Shown here in pieces: positions 36,818 to 44,184 of a DNA stretch of 64,000 nt. The stretch is from Sphingopyxis sp. UBA6723. Its GTDB lineage: Bacteria; Pseudomonadota; Alphaproteobacteria; Sphingomonadales; Sphingomonadaceae. Positions within the stretch are counted from its first letter, which is position 1. Each line of letters starts with the position of its first letter. Under the pieces are notes generated by a model. The model was not told the DNA's origin and ran no database searches. It saw only the letters and a list, made by a program, of their open reading frames with translations. The DNA is taken from assembly GCF_002454115.1 (NCBI RefSeq), contig NZ_DKIH01000013.1, positions 319,717-383,716 on the forward strand. The letters are read 5' to 3'. Made by a program: the position numbers and the translations under genes.

Positions 36818-38770
36818 ATGCGCATGCAGGACGACAAGGAACCGCAGGGCAATCCCTGGATGAAGAGTGTGATGATCTGGAGCGGCATTTTGCTCGCCAT
36901 GCTCCTCGTCGCCTCGATGTTCGGCGGTGCCGCGCAGCCCGCAGGCAGCGCGCTGGCCTATTCCGAGTTTCGTCAAAAGGTTGAGGAAGGCGCCGTCAAG
37001 GACGTCGTCCTGTCCGAAGACAAGGTCACCGGCACGCTGTCGAACGGCGACCGTTTCACCGCGAACGTCATCCGCGACCCTGACCTGCTCAAAATGCTCA
37101 ACGACAATAATGTCAAATATGACGGCAAGGCGACCGAAGCACCGAACTTCTGGATGTATATGCTTATCCAGTCGCTGCCATTCATCCTGATCCTCGGCAT
37201 CGCCTTTTTCGTGTTCCGCCAGGTTCAGAAGAACAATGGTTCGGGCGCGATGGGTTTTGGCAAATCGCGCGCCAAGATGCTGACCGAAAAGCAGGGTAAG
37301 GTGACCTTCGACGACGTTGCGGGCATCGACGAAGCACGCGAAGAGCTCGAAGAAATCGTGGAATTTCTGCGCGATCCGACCAAATTTTCGCGTCTCGGCG
37401 GCCAGATTCCCAAGGGCGCGCTCCTCGTCGGCTCGCCCGGTACCGGTAAAACGCTGCTCGCCCGCGCCATCGCGGGTGAAGCGGGCGTCCCCTTCTTCAC
37501 CATTTCGGGTTCGGACTTTGTCGAAATGTTCGTTGGTGTCGGCGCCAGCCGTGTCCGCGATATGTTCGAACAGGCCAAGCGCAACGCACCGTGCATCGTC
37601 TTCATCGACGAAATCGATGCCGTCGGTCGCCATCGCGGCGCCGGGCTGGGCAACGGCAATGACGAGCGGGAACAGACGCTGAACCAGCTGCTCGTCGAAA
37701 TGGACGGCTTCGAAGCCAACGAAGGCATCATCATCGTCGCGGCGACGAACCGCCCCGACGTGCTCGACCCCGCCCTCCTCCGCCCGGGCCGCTTCGACCG
37801 TCAGGTCGTGGTGCCGCGCCCCGACATCGAGGGCCGCCAGAAGATCCTCGAGGTCCACACGCGCAAAAAGCCGCTCGCCCCGGACGTCGACCTGCGTCGC
37901 GTCGCGCGCGGCACCCCGGGTTTCTCTGGCGCCGATCTCGCCAATCTTTGCAACGAAGCGGCGCTGCTCGCGGCGCGCAAGGGCAAGCGCCTGATCGCCA
38001 ACGACGAGTTTGAAGAGGCCAAGGACAAGGTCATGATGGGCGCGGAGCGCCGGTCGATGGTGATGACCGAGGACGAGAAGAAATCGACCGCCTATCATGA
38101 AGCCGGTCACGCGCTCGTCTCGCTCCACGTCGATGGCTGCGATCCGCTGCACAAGGTCACGATCATTCCGCGCGGCCGCGCGCTCGGCGTCACGTGGAAC
38201 CTGCCCGAACGCGACCGTTATTCGATGAGCATGAAGCAGATGAAGGCGCGCCTCGCGCTCTGCTTCGGCGGCCGCATCGCCGAACAGCTGATCTATGGCA
38301 AGGACGAGCTCAACACCGGCGCATCGAACGACATCCAGCAGGCAACCGAAATGGCCCGCTCGATGGTCATGGAATATGGCATGTCGGACAAGCTCGGCTG
38401 GTTGCGCTATCGCGACAATCAGGACGAAGTGTTCCTGGGTCACAGCGTGTCGCGCGCGCAGAATATGTCCGAAGACACGGCGCGCCTGATCGACGCCGAG
38501 GTCCGCCGCCTGGTCGAAGAAGGCGAAAATGTCGCGCGCAAGGTGCTCACCGATCATCTCGACGAGCTCCACCTGCTCGCCGGCGCGCTGCTCGAATATG
38601 AGACGCTGTCGGGCGAAGAGGCCAAGCGCGCGATCAAGGGCGAAGACATCGGCCGCGAGGACGATGCCGACAAGCGCGGTACGCCAGTGTCGGGCCACGC
38701 TGGTTCGTTGCCGCAGATCAAGCGCAAGCCGCGCGGTCCATTCGGCGATCCGAAACCCCAAGGCGCCTAG
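36818..38770 (+). CDS. ftsH: ATP-dependent zinc metalloprotease FtsH
   Basis: A 650-residue membrane-bound AAA+ protease. Two N-terminal membrane segments (MIWSGILLAMLLVASMF and FWMYMLIQSLPFILILGIAFFVF) bracket a small periplasmic domain. The AAA module has Walker A GSPGTGKT, pore motif FVEMFVGVGASRVRDMF, Walker B CIVFIDEIDAVGRHRGAG, and the zinc site HEAGH. It degrades unassembled membrane proteins and regulators. The ATG at 36818 has a clear GAGGAAAG ribosome site; the longer frame from 36779 lacks one. Confidence 0.97.
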   Translation: MRMQDDKEPQGNPWMKSVMIWSGILLAMLLVASMFGGAAQPAGSALAYSEFRQKVEEGAVKDVVLSEDKVTGTLSNGDRFTANVIRDPDLLKMLNDNNVKYDGKATEAPNFWMYMLIQSLPFILILGIAFFVFRQVQKNNGSGAMGFGKSRAKMLTEKQGKVTFDDVAGIDEAREELEEIVEFLRDPTKFSRLGGQIPKGALLVGSPGTGKTLLARAIAGEAGVPFFTISGSDFVEMFVGVGASRVRDMFEQAKRNAPCIVFIDEIDAVGRHRGAGLGNGNDEREQTLNQLLVEMDGFEANEGIIIVAATNRPDVLDPALLRPGRFDRQVVVPRPDIEGRQKILEVHTRKKPLAPDVDLRRVARGTPGFSGADLANLCNEAALLAARKGKRLIANDEFEEAKDKVMMGAERRSMVMTEDEKKSTAYHEAGHALVSLHVDGCDPLHKVTIIPRGRALGVTWNLPERDRYSMSMKQMKARLALCFGGRIAEQLIYGKDELNTGASNDIQQATEMARSMVMEYGMSDKLGWLRYRDNQDEVFLGHSVSRAQNMSEDTARLIDAEVRRLVEEGENVARKVLTDHLDELHLLAGALLEYETLSGEEAKRAIKGEDIGREDDADKRGTPVSGHAGSLPQIKRKPRGPFGDPKPQGA

Positions 38771-38818
38771 CGCGTTCGATTCAGGGGCTATTCATTGGCG
38801 GACGGCAAGTTGCGGCGC

Positions 38819-39205
38819 ATGACCTTCGGGAAACGAGCCCGCATTTTGCCTATCCTTTTCGCGGCGCCGTTCCTTTGCGGGATGGCGCCGGGTGACATGA
38901 GCGTCGCCGCCTTTCTGATGCGCGCCGATTCGCTCGCCCGTCTCGGCCCCCTCGCGCTCGCGACCCCGCAAGGCAATCAGCTGAAAGGCGAGGTCATCGC
39001 CGCGGGCAAACGCTACAAGGCGCGTATCGACGCTGATCGCCGCGCCGGGCGCAAAACGACAAGCTGCCCGCCTGAATCCGGAACCCTGACCCCCGATCAG
39101 TGGCTGGCCCATCTCCGCTCCTATCCCGCGCCGATCCGCAAACGGGTCAGCATCAACACGGCGTTCGATGCCCTGATGAAGAAACGCTACCCCTGCCCCG
39201 CCTGA
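38819..39205 (+). CDS. Small exported protein of unknown function
   Basis: A 128-residue protein with a likely signal peptide (KRARILPILFAAPFLCGMAPG). The mature part is mostly polar, with two cysteines (TTSCPPES and the C-terminal KRYPCPA) that could pair in the periplasm. The segment LTPDQWLAHLRSYPAPIRKRVSINTAFDALMKKRYPC looks conserved in style but I cannot name the family. A TTG eight codons upstream (38795) is an alternative start. It follows ftsH by 48 bp and may ride on its message. Confidence 0.6.
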   Translation: MTFGKRARILPILFAAPFLCGMAPGDMSVAAFLMRADSLARLGPLALATPQGNQLKGEVIAAGKRYKARIDADRRAGRKTTSCPPESGTLTPDQWLAHLRSYPAPIRKRVSINTAFDALMKKRYPCPA

Positions 39206-39238
39206 TCCGCCATGGAGCGATCGACAAAGGAGACGGTG

Positions 39239-39724
39239 ATGATCCGTAAATCGTGGACCATAATGGCGCTGGCTGCCGCCCTGGCGATGGGCACGCAACC
39301 CGCAGCGGCACAAGGCACCGGCGTGCTGACGAGCAAGGCCGAACTGGAGAAATCGGATCCAGCCGTTGATGGCCGCGAGGGCGCCAAGACCTACACCACG
39401 CCCAATGTCGTCGTACCAGGCGACCGAATCCGTCTGACGCTCACTTTCACGAATAACGGCGCCGCCCCATCGGCCAAAATGATCCTGATGAATCCCATTC
39501 CGACGGCTTTAGTTTTTGACGGCACGAGTGACACGACGGGATTTGCCGTTTCCGTCGATGGCGGCAAGACGTTCGGCGCGCTGGGAGATCTGAAAGCGGG
39601 CGTTGAAGATGCCGCGCCGCGTCCCGCCGTTGCTTCGGATGTCACGCATGTCCGCTGGGCATGGCCCGATGCCATAGCGCCCGGCGAAAGCCGATCAGTC
39701 GCCTTTTTCGGCCGCGTCCAGTGA
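39239..39724 (+). CDS. Exported DUF11-like (conserved repeat domain) protein
   Basis: A 161-residue protein with a signal peptide (MALAAALAMGTQPAAAQG) and one beta-sandwich domain resembling DUF11: VVVPGDRIRLTLTFTNNGAAPSAKMILMNPIPTALVFDGTS, followed by SVDGGKTFGAL and a final VRWAWPDAIAPGESRSVAFFGRVQ. Such domains occur in cell-surface proteins; no catalytic residues are seen. The ATG at 39239 has an AAAGGAGA site 5 bases upstream and is preferred over the ATG at 39212. It probably acts in the periplasm or at the surface, role unknown. Confidence 0.75.
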   Translation: MIRKSWTIMALAAALAMGTQPAAAQGTGVLTSKAELEKSDPAVDGREGAKTYTTPNVVVPGDRIRLTLTFTNNGAAPSAKMILMNPIPTALVFDGTSDTTGFAVSVDGGKTFGALGDLKAGVEDAAPRPAVASDVTHVRWAWPDAIAPGESRSVAFFGRVQ

Positions 39725-39746
39725 GCCAACGGCGGCGCCAAAGCCA

Positions 39747-40352
39747 GTGACGATTTACTGTGATGAATCGGGCGGTCTGAACGCGGGTGCGATGACCTTT
39801 GCCGCGGTCATGCTGACGCCGCAGATCGCCGCCGACATTCATGCGCGGTTTCGCAGCGTCACGGGCCTGCGCGGCGAGCTTAAGGGCAGCCGGATCAGCG
39901 TCGTTGAACGCGCCTATCTGCTGGAACTGTTCGACCGCGCCGGTGGCCGTGCCTGGGTTGCGGTGGCCAAGCGCGACACGATCGGCGGAAAGCCGGACAA
40001 CGCCGTCCCCAGCGACCTGTCGGTCTATGCCGCGCTTCTCAACCTCGCGGTCGGGCGCTGGCTGCCCGAAACCGGCGGCGTCTGCACCGATGTCGTAATC
40101 GACGACGGTCGCTACGACCCAACGATTCTCGGCAAAGTCCGCGAAGAGATTCAGGCGGGGCTCGGCGCGTGGGGCCGCGCCTCGCTTGCTGACAGCCACC
40201 GCAGCGACGGCGTGCAGATCGCCGACGTCATCGCCAACAGCCTGTTCAATATCGCCGTCGGGTCACCCCGAGCGCACCGCATCCATAAGATAATCGAACC
40301 CATGCTGGCATCGAAAGCGATCCGCGTGGTCGAATTGACGCGCGTCGGCTGA
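39747..40352 (+). CDS. DUF3800 domain-containing protein
   Basis: A 201-residue protein starting VTIYCDESGGLNAGAMTFAAVML, the DUF3800 opening with an acidic DES motif. A later acidic site (DVVIDDGRYD) and a C-terminal HRSDGVQIADVIANSLFN complete an RNase H-like nuclease pattern. DUF3800 proteins are often found near mobile or defence genes, but this copy stands among core genes. The start is GTG at 39747. A remnant of a second DUF3800 gene is at 51098. Function unproven. Confidence 0.75.
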   Translation: MTIYCDESGGLNAGAMTFAAVMLTPQIAADIHARFRSVTGLRGELKGSRISVVERAYLLELFDRAGGRAWVAVAKRDTIGGKPDNAVPSDLSVYAALLNLAVGRWLPETGGVCTDVVIDDGRYDPTILGKVREEIQAGLGAWGRASLADSHRSDGVQIADVIANSLFNIAVGSPRAHRIHKIIEPMLASKAIRVVELTRVG

Positions 40353-40360
40353 CACAAAAA

Positions 40361-40382
40361 GGGCCGCAGTTTCCCGCGGCCC
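40361..40382 (-). terminator. Rho-independent terminator of rpoZ
   Basis: A 7-bp GC-only stem (GGGCCGC 40361-40367 with GCGGCCC 40376-40382) and an 8-base loop. On the minus strand it is followed by a run of five T, right after the rpoZ stop. On the plus strand there is no T run, so it mainly serves rpoZ. Confidence 0.8.
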
Positions 40383-40404
40383 CTTCGTTCACATGTCGCA
40401 GCGC

Positions 40405-40749
40405 TTATTCGAAGTCGCTGCCACCGCCCGCGGGGCTGCGCGGCGGCGCGGCGGCGGTCAGGCGGAGGGCTTCGGCCGAGCGGCTGATCGAGCTGATTTC
40501 ATCAGGCGTATCGTCATCGTCGATAACGACCTTCTGCAGCGTTGTGATCAGCGTTTCTTTCAGATCCTTCGGACGCACGGTCTGTTCGGCGATTTCGCGC
40601 AGCGCCACGACGGGGTTCTTGTCGCGGTCGCGGTCGATGGTCAGCTCCGAACCACCCGAAATCTCGCGCGCGCGGTGCGCAGAGAGCAGGACCAGGTCGA
40701 AACGGTTGGGAATCTTGTCGACGCAATCCTCGACGGTAACGCGGGCCAT
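40405..40749 (-). CDS. rpoZ: DNA-directed RNA polymerase omega subunit
   Basis: A 114-residue omega subunit. MARVTVEDCVDKIPNRFDLVLLSAHRAREISGG is the typical start, followed by DRDKNPVVALREIAEQTV. Omega binds the beta' subunit and helps assemble RNA polymerase. The tail after residue 80 is acidic and then Pro/Gly-rich, as in other alphaproteobacteria. It is transcribed alone on the minus strand and ends in the hairpin terminator at 40361-40382. relA/spoT is not adjacent. Confidence 0.95.
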   Translation of the reverse strand: MARVTVEDCVDKIPNRFDLVLLSAHRAREISGGSELTIDRDRDKNPVVALREIAEQTVRPKDLKETLITTLQKVVIDDDDTPDEISSISRSAEALRLTAAAPPRSPAGGGSDFE

Positions 40750-40832
40750 GTTGTTTCCTTAGAATATCGGAGAGACCAGCCCTTTTTGAAGGCGTGGCGG
40801 CAAGCGCTGCGCGCTAGCAGCAAGGCCCGTCC

Positions 40833-42086
40833 GTGTCAATCGAAGCACTGCCCTTGCGGCGCTTGTATCGCCCCGCCTATGAGCGGGCGATGACTGATGC
40901 ACTCAGCCCTGCCAGCGATCCCGATACGCTGACCGCTGACGTCGCCGATCACCGGCTGGAGGTCGTCGTCGACGGCGATCAGCGGCTTGAACGCATTCTT
41001 GCCCTGCTCGCTGGCGCGATCCGCAGCATCGACATTATCATGTATATCTTCGAGCATGATGCCGCCGGGACGCGCGTCCTCGATGCCATGACCGCAGCCG
41101 CGCGGCGCGGGGTGCGGGTGCGCGCGGTGATCGACAGTTTCGGGTCGTCGGATATTTCGGACAGCATATTTGTGCCGTTGCGTGAAGCGGGCGGCAGTGT
41201 GACCTTTTTCTCGCGGCGTTGGCGATCGAGCTATTTGATCCGCAACCACCAGAAATTGCTGTTGATCGACGACGATGTGGCAGTGACCGGCGGGTTCAAC
41301 ATCGCTACCCCCTATCTGGCCACGCAGCCGGACAGTTGCTGGTTCGACCTGGGCATAATCGTGCGCGGGCCGTCGGTGGCGCGCATGGTCGCGTGGTTCG
41401 AGGAAATCCACGATTACACCGTGAACAACGACGGCAAGCTGTTCATGCTCCGCCGGCTGATCCGTGAATGGCCCGTAGAGGCGGGGCCAGTGACTTGGCT
41501 CGTCGGCGGTCCGACCCAGCGACTGTCGCCATGGGTGCAGGCGGTGCGCACCGATCTGGTTGGTGCGCGCCAGCTCGACATGGCGATGGCCTATTTCTCG
41601 CCGGGCCAAGGCATGCTGCGGCGCCTTGGCCGCGTCGCGCGACACGGCCGTGCGCGCTTCATCATGGCGGCGAAGTCGGACAATGCGGCAACCATCGGCG
41701 CCTCGCGCCTGCTCTATGGCTATCTACTGCGTAAAGGCGGACATATCTGGGAATATCGGCCGTGCAAGCTGCACATGAAGCTGATCGTCATCGACGACGT
41801 CGTCTATATCGGCACCGCCAATTTCGACATGCGCAGCCTGTTCGTGAATGTCGAAGTGATGCTGCGCGTCGCCGATCCCGGTTTTGCCGAGCAGATGCGC
41901 GGCTTCATCGCGGCGCAGCAGGCGAATTGCGACGACATCACCGCCGCAAAGCACAAGGCGCGCGCCGGATGGCTGACGCGGCTGCGCTGGACGCTGGCGT
42001 GGTTTGTCGTGGGCGCCGCGGACTACACCGTGTCACGCCGCCTCAATTTCGGTCTCGGCGAAACCGATCCCGATCTGGAAGTTTAG
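40833..42086 (+). CDS. Phospholipase D family protein, cardiolipin synthase-like
   Basis: A 417-residue protein with two HKD motifs: HQKLLLIDDDVAVTGGFN near residue 140 and HMKLIVIDDVVYIGTANFDMRS near residue 310, the pair expected in bacterial cardiolipin synthases and other PLD transferases. An upstream LAGAIRSIDIIMYIFEHDAAG is also typical. There are no N-terminal membrane spans of the ClsA type, so it resembles ClsB-like proteins. GTG 40833 is used; ATG 40890 is a plausible alternative. The convergent neighbour is a phospholipid methyltransferase-like gene, which suggests a small membrane-lipid pair. Confidence 0.85.
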   Translation: MSIEALPLRRLYRPAYERAMTDALSPASDPDTLTADVADHRLEVVVDGDQRLERILALLAGAIRSIDIIMYIFEHDAAGTRVLDAMTAAARRGVRVRAVIDSFGSSDISDSIFVPLREAGGSVTFFSRRWRSSYLIRNHQKLLLIDDDVAVTGGFNIATPYLATQPDSCWFDLGIIVRGPSVARMVAWFEEIHDYTVNNDGKLFMLRRLIREWPVEAGPVTWLVGGPTQRLSPWVQAVRTDLVGARQLDMAMAYFSPGQGMLRRLGRVARHGRARFIMAAKSDNAATIGASRLLYGYLLRKGGHIWEYRPCKLHMKLIVIDDVVYIGTANFDMRSLFVNVEVMLRVADPGFAEQMRGFIAAQQANCDDITAAKHKARAGWLTRLRWTLAWFVVGAADYTVSRRLNFGLGETDPDLEV

Positions 42087-42721
42087 TCCTTCCAGCCCCA
42101 GAACAGGAAGCAGGGCGGTACATTGACCCATTCGAATGCATTATCGATGCGGGCGAAGTGCGGCACGAGGAAATCGCGCGCGCGAGCGCGAAACTGATAG
42201 ACAAGGAACGCGCCGCCGGGGCGCAGGACGCGATGCGTTGCCGCCGCAATCGCCGGGCCCACCCCAGCGGGCAGTGTCGAGAAGGGCAGACCCGACAGGA
42301 CATAGTCGGCTTTCTCAAAGCCGTGCGCTGCAATGATCGCTTCAACTTCGGACGCAGAGCCATGAACCGCGATAAAGCGGCTGTCGCGGATGTCCTTGCG
42401 CAGATAATCGATAAAATCTTCATTGGTGTCGATCGCGATCAGCGTCGCATCGCCCGCCATGCGTTCCAGCACCGGGCGACAAAAGGTGCCAACCCCCGGT
42501 CCATATTCGACGAACAGCTTGGTGTTCTGCCAGTCGACGGGCTTCAGCATATGACGGATCAGCGTCGGCGACGAGGGCACGATCGACCCGACCATGACCG
42601 GATGCTTGATAAAGCCACGGACAAACATGCCCCACGGTCCGAAAAAGCGCTTGATGCTCTCGCGGACCCGGCGGCCCAGCGGAGCTTTCTTTTCTTGGGC
42701 CTGCGCCCGCGGATTGGTCAT
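42083..42721 (-). CDS. Phospholipid N-methyltransferase-like SAM enzyme (COG3963 type)
   Basis: A 212-residue class I methyltransferase. FVRGFIKHPVMVGSIVPSSPTLIRHML followed by LFVEYGPGVGTFCRPVLE is the pattern of PmtA-type phospholipid N-methyltransferases, which methylate phosphatidylethanolamine towards phosphatidylcholine. Motif post-I is LIAIDTNEDFIDYL and motif IV is YVLSGLPFSTLP. I chose the ATG at 42721; a longer frame to 42883 would overlap the divergent MFS gene and adds unconserved residues. Its 3' end overlaps the convergent PLD gene by 4 bp. Exact lipid substrate not certain. Confidence 0.78.
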   Translation of the reverse strand: MTNPRAQAQEKKAPLGRRVRESIKRFFGPWGMFVRGFIKHPVMVGSIVPSSPTLIRHMLKPVDWQNTKLFVEYGPGVGTFCRPVLERMAGDATLIAIDTNEDFIDYLRKDIRDSRFIAVHGSASEVEAIIAAHGFEKADYVLSGLPFSTLPAGVGPAIAAATHRVLRPGGAFLVYQFRARARDFLVPHFARIDNAFEWVNVPPCFLFWGWKD

Positions 42722-42873
42722 GTTGGCTTTCGCGTTGTTGCGGTTGCCGCTGGCGTGGCAAAAACGGCGCGTTGGCGCAAGGAAAGAGTCTGTCTTGACT
42801 CTGGACAGCGGGACGCTCGCGTGTAGGGAAAGGCCCGATTGCGGACGTTGGACGGCGAAGGGGGATTTCCGGC

Positions 42874-44184
42874 ATGGCGACATTATCGCGCTCGATCCCT
42901 GCCGATCGCATGGCCGTTCTCTTCGCGGTCATGCTGGTCGCCGCGGCAGGCAACACCGCGATGCAGTCGATCCTCCCCGCGATCGGCGCCAAGCTCGACA
43001 TCCCGGATGTCTGGGTCAGCTTGGCGTTCAGCTGGTCGGCGCTACTATGGGTGATGACGGCACCTTATTGGGCGCGCCAGTCGGATAAACGCGGGCGCAA
43101 AGCCTTGATGGCGCTCGGCGTGATCGGGTTTATGCTGTCGATGGCGCTGTGCGGACTAGCGCTGTGGGCCGGGCTGGCGGGCTATCTCGCCGCGGGAACG
43201 ACGTTCGTGATATTCGCGCTGTTTCGCAGCTTGTACGGCGGATTCGGATCGGCGGCACCTCCGGCGGTCCAAGCCTATGTTGCGTCGCGCACCGACCCTG
43301 AGGAGCGCACGCAGGCGCTGTCGCTCGTGTCTTCGTCGTTCGGGCTGGGAACAGTCATCGGCCCGGCGATCGCGCCCCTGTTCATCCTGCCTTTTGTTGG
43401 GTTATCCGGACCTTTGCTGGTTTTCGCACTGATCGGGTTGATCGTGCTGATCATGCTGCGTTGGCGGTTGCCCGACGATGTCCCGCGGTTTGCCGCACGC
43501 GGCGCGATTGCAGACTATCCGACCGCCGCGGGATCGACGGCCTCGGCGAGTGAAGACAGCGACCAAGACGTTGAGGATCGCGATACTCCCCCGGCGACCC
43601 CGCTGCGCTGGACTGACAAGCGCGTTCGGCCCTGGATGCTCGCCGGGCTCTACGGGGGGCAGGCGCAGGCGATGATGCTGGGCGTCATCGGTTTCCTGAT
43701 CCTCGACCGCCTCGAGCTTCGCGCCCGCCCCGACGAAGGCGCCGCGATGACCGGCATCGTGCTGATGGCCGGCGCCTTCGCAACCTTGTTATCGCAATGG
43801 GGGCTGATCCCGTTGCTCAAGCTGTCGGCGCGCACCGCGGTGCTGATCGGCGCGGCGCTCGGCGCGGCCGGGTTGATCATCACCGGGGTTGCGCAAGACC
43901 TGCACGGTATCGTGATCGGCTTTGCGCTCGCCTCGTTGGGTTTCGGGCTGTTTCGCCCGGGCTTTACCGCCGGCGCTTCGCTATCGGTGCCGCGCCGCGA
44001 TCAGGGCAGCGTCGCGGGGATGACCGCGTCGATCAACGGATCGGCCTATATCGTGTCCCCAGCGATCGGCGTGCTGCTCTACAACTGGCATCCGATGGTC
44101 GCTTACGGCCTGATGGCGGGATTTTGCGGCTGGCTGGTGCTGTGGGGCTGGTCCGCGCTGCGGCTGGACCAGCCCACCGCCTAA
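42874..44184 (+). CDS. Major facilitator superfamily transporter
   Basis: A 436-residue protein with 12 predicted membrane segments and the MFS loop 2-3 motif WARQSDKRGRKALMALG near residue 65. The central cytoplasmic loop (about residues 205-245) is acidic and low-complexity (STASASEDSDQDVEDRDTPPATP). The second half holds a repeated QAQAMMLGVIGFLIL start. Relatives are drug/proton antiporters and sugar or organic-acid carriers; the substrate cannot be stated. Its stop codon overlaps the stop of the convergent AAA+ gene (shared bases at 44181-44184). Confidence 0.85.
   Translation: MATLSRSIPADRMAVLFAVMLVAAAGNTAMQSILPAIGAKLDIPDVWVSLAFSWSALLWVMTAPYWARQSDKRGRKALMALGVIGFMLSMALCGLALWAGLAGYLAAGTTFVIFALFRSLYGGFGSAAPPAVQAYVASRTDPEERTQALSLVSSSFGLGTVIGPAIAPLFILPFVGLSGPLLVFALIGLIVLIMLRWRLPDDVPRFAARGAIADYPTAAGSTASASEDSDQDVEDRDTPPATPLRWTDKRVRPWMLAGLYGGQAQAMMLGVIGFLILDRLELRARPDEGAAMTGIVLMAGAFATLLSQWGLIPLLKLSARTAVLIGAALGAAGLIITGVAQDLHGIVIGFALASLGFGLFRPGFTAGASLSVPRRDQGSVAGMTASINGSAYIVSPAIGVLLYNWHPMVAYGLMAGFCGWLVLWGWSALRLDQPTA

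Noticed and set aside
36767..38761. A 664-codon open frame on the minus strand opposite ftsH
   Set aside because: It is antisense to an unmistakable FtsH gene, its product is low-complexity and rich in His, Arg and Glu, and it arises from GC-rich codon bias.
42722..42883. A 54-residue N-terminal extension of the phospholipid methyltransferase-like gene
   Set aside because: It would overlap the divergent MFS gene start and consists of unconserved Arg/Ser/Pro-rich sequence.
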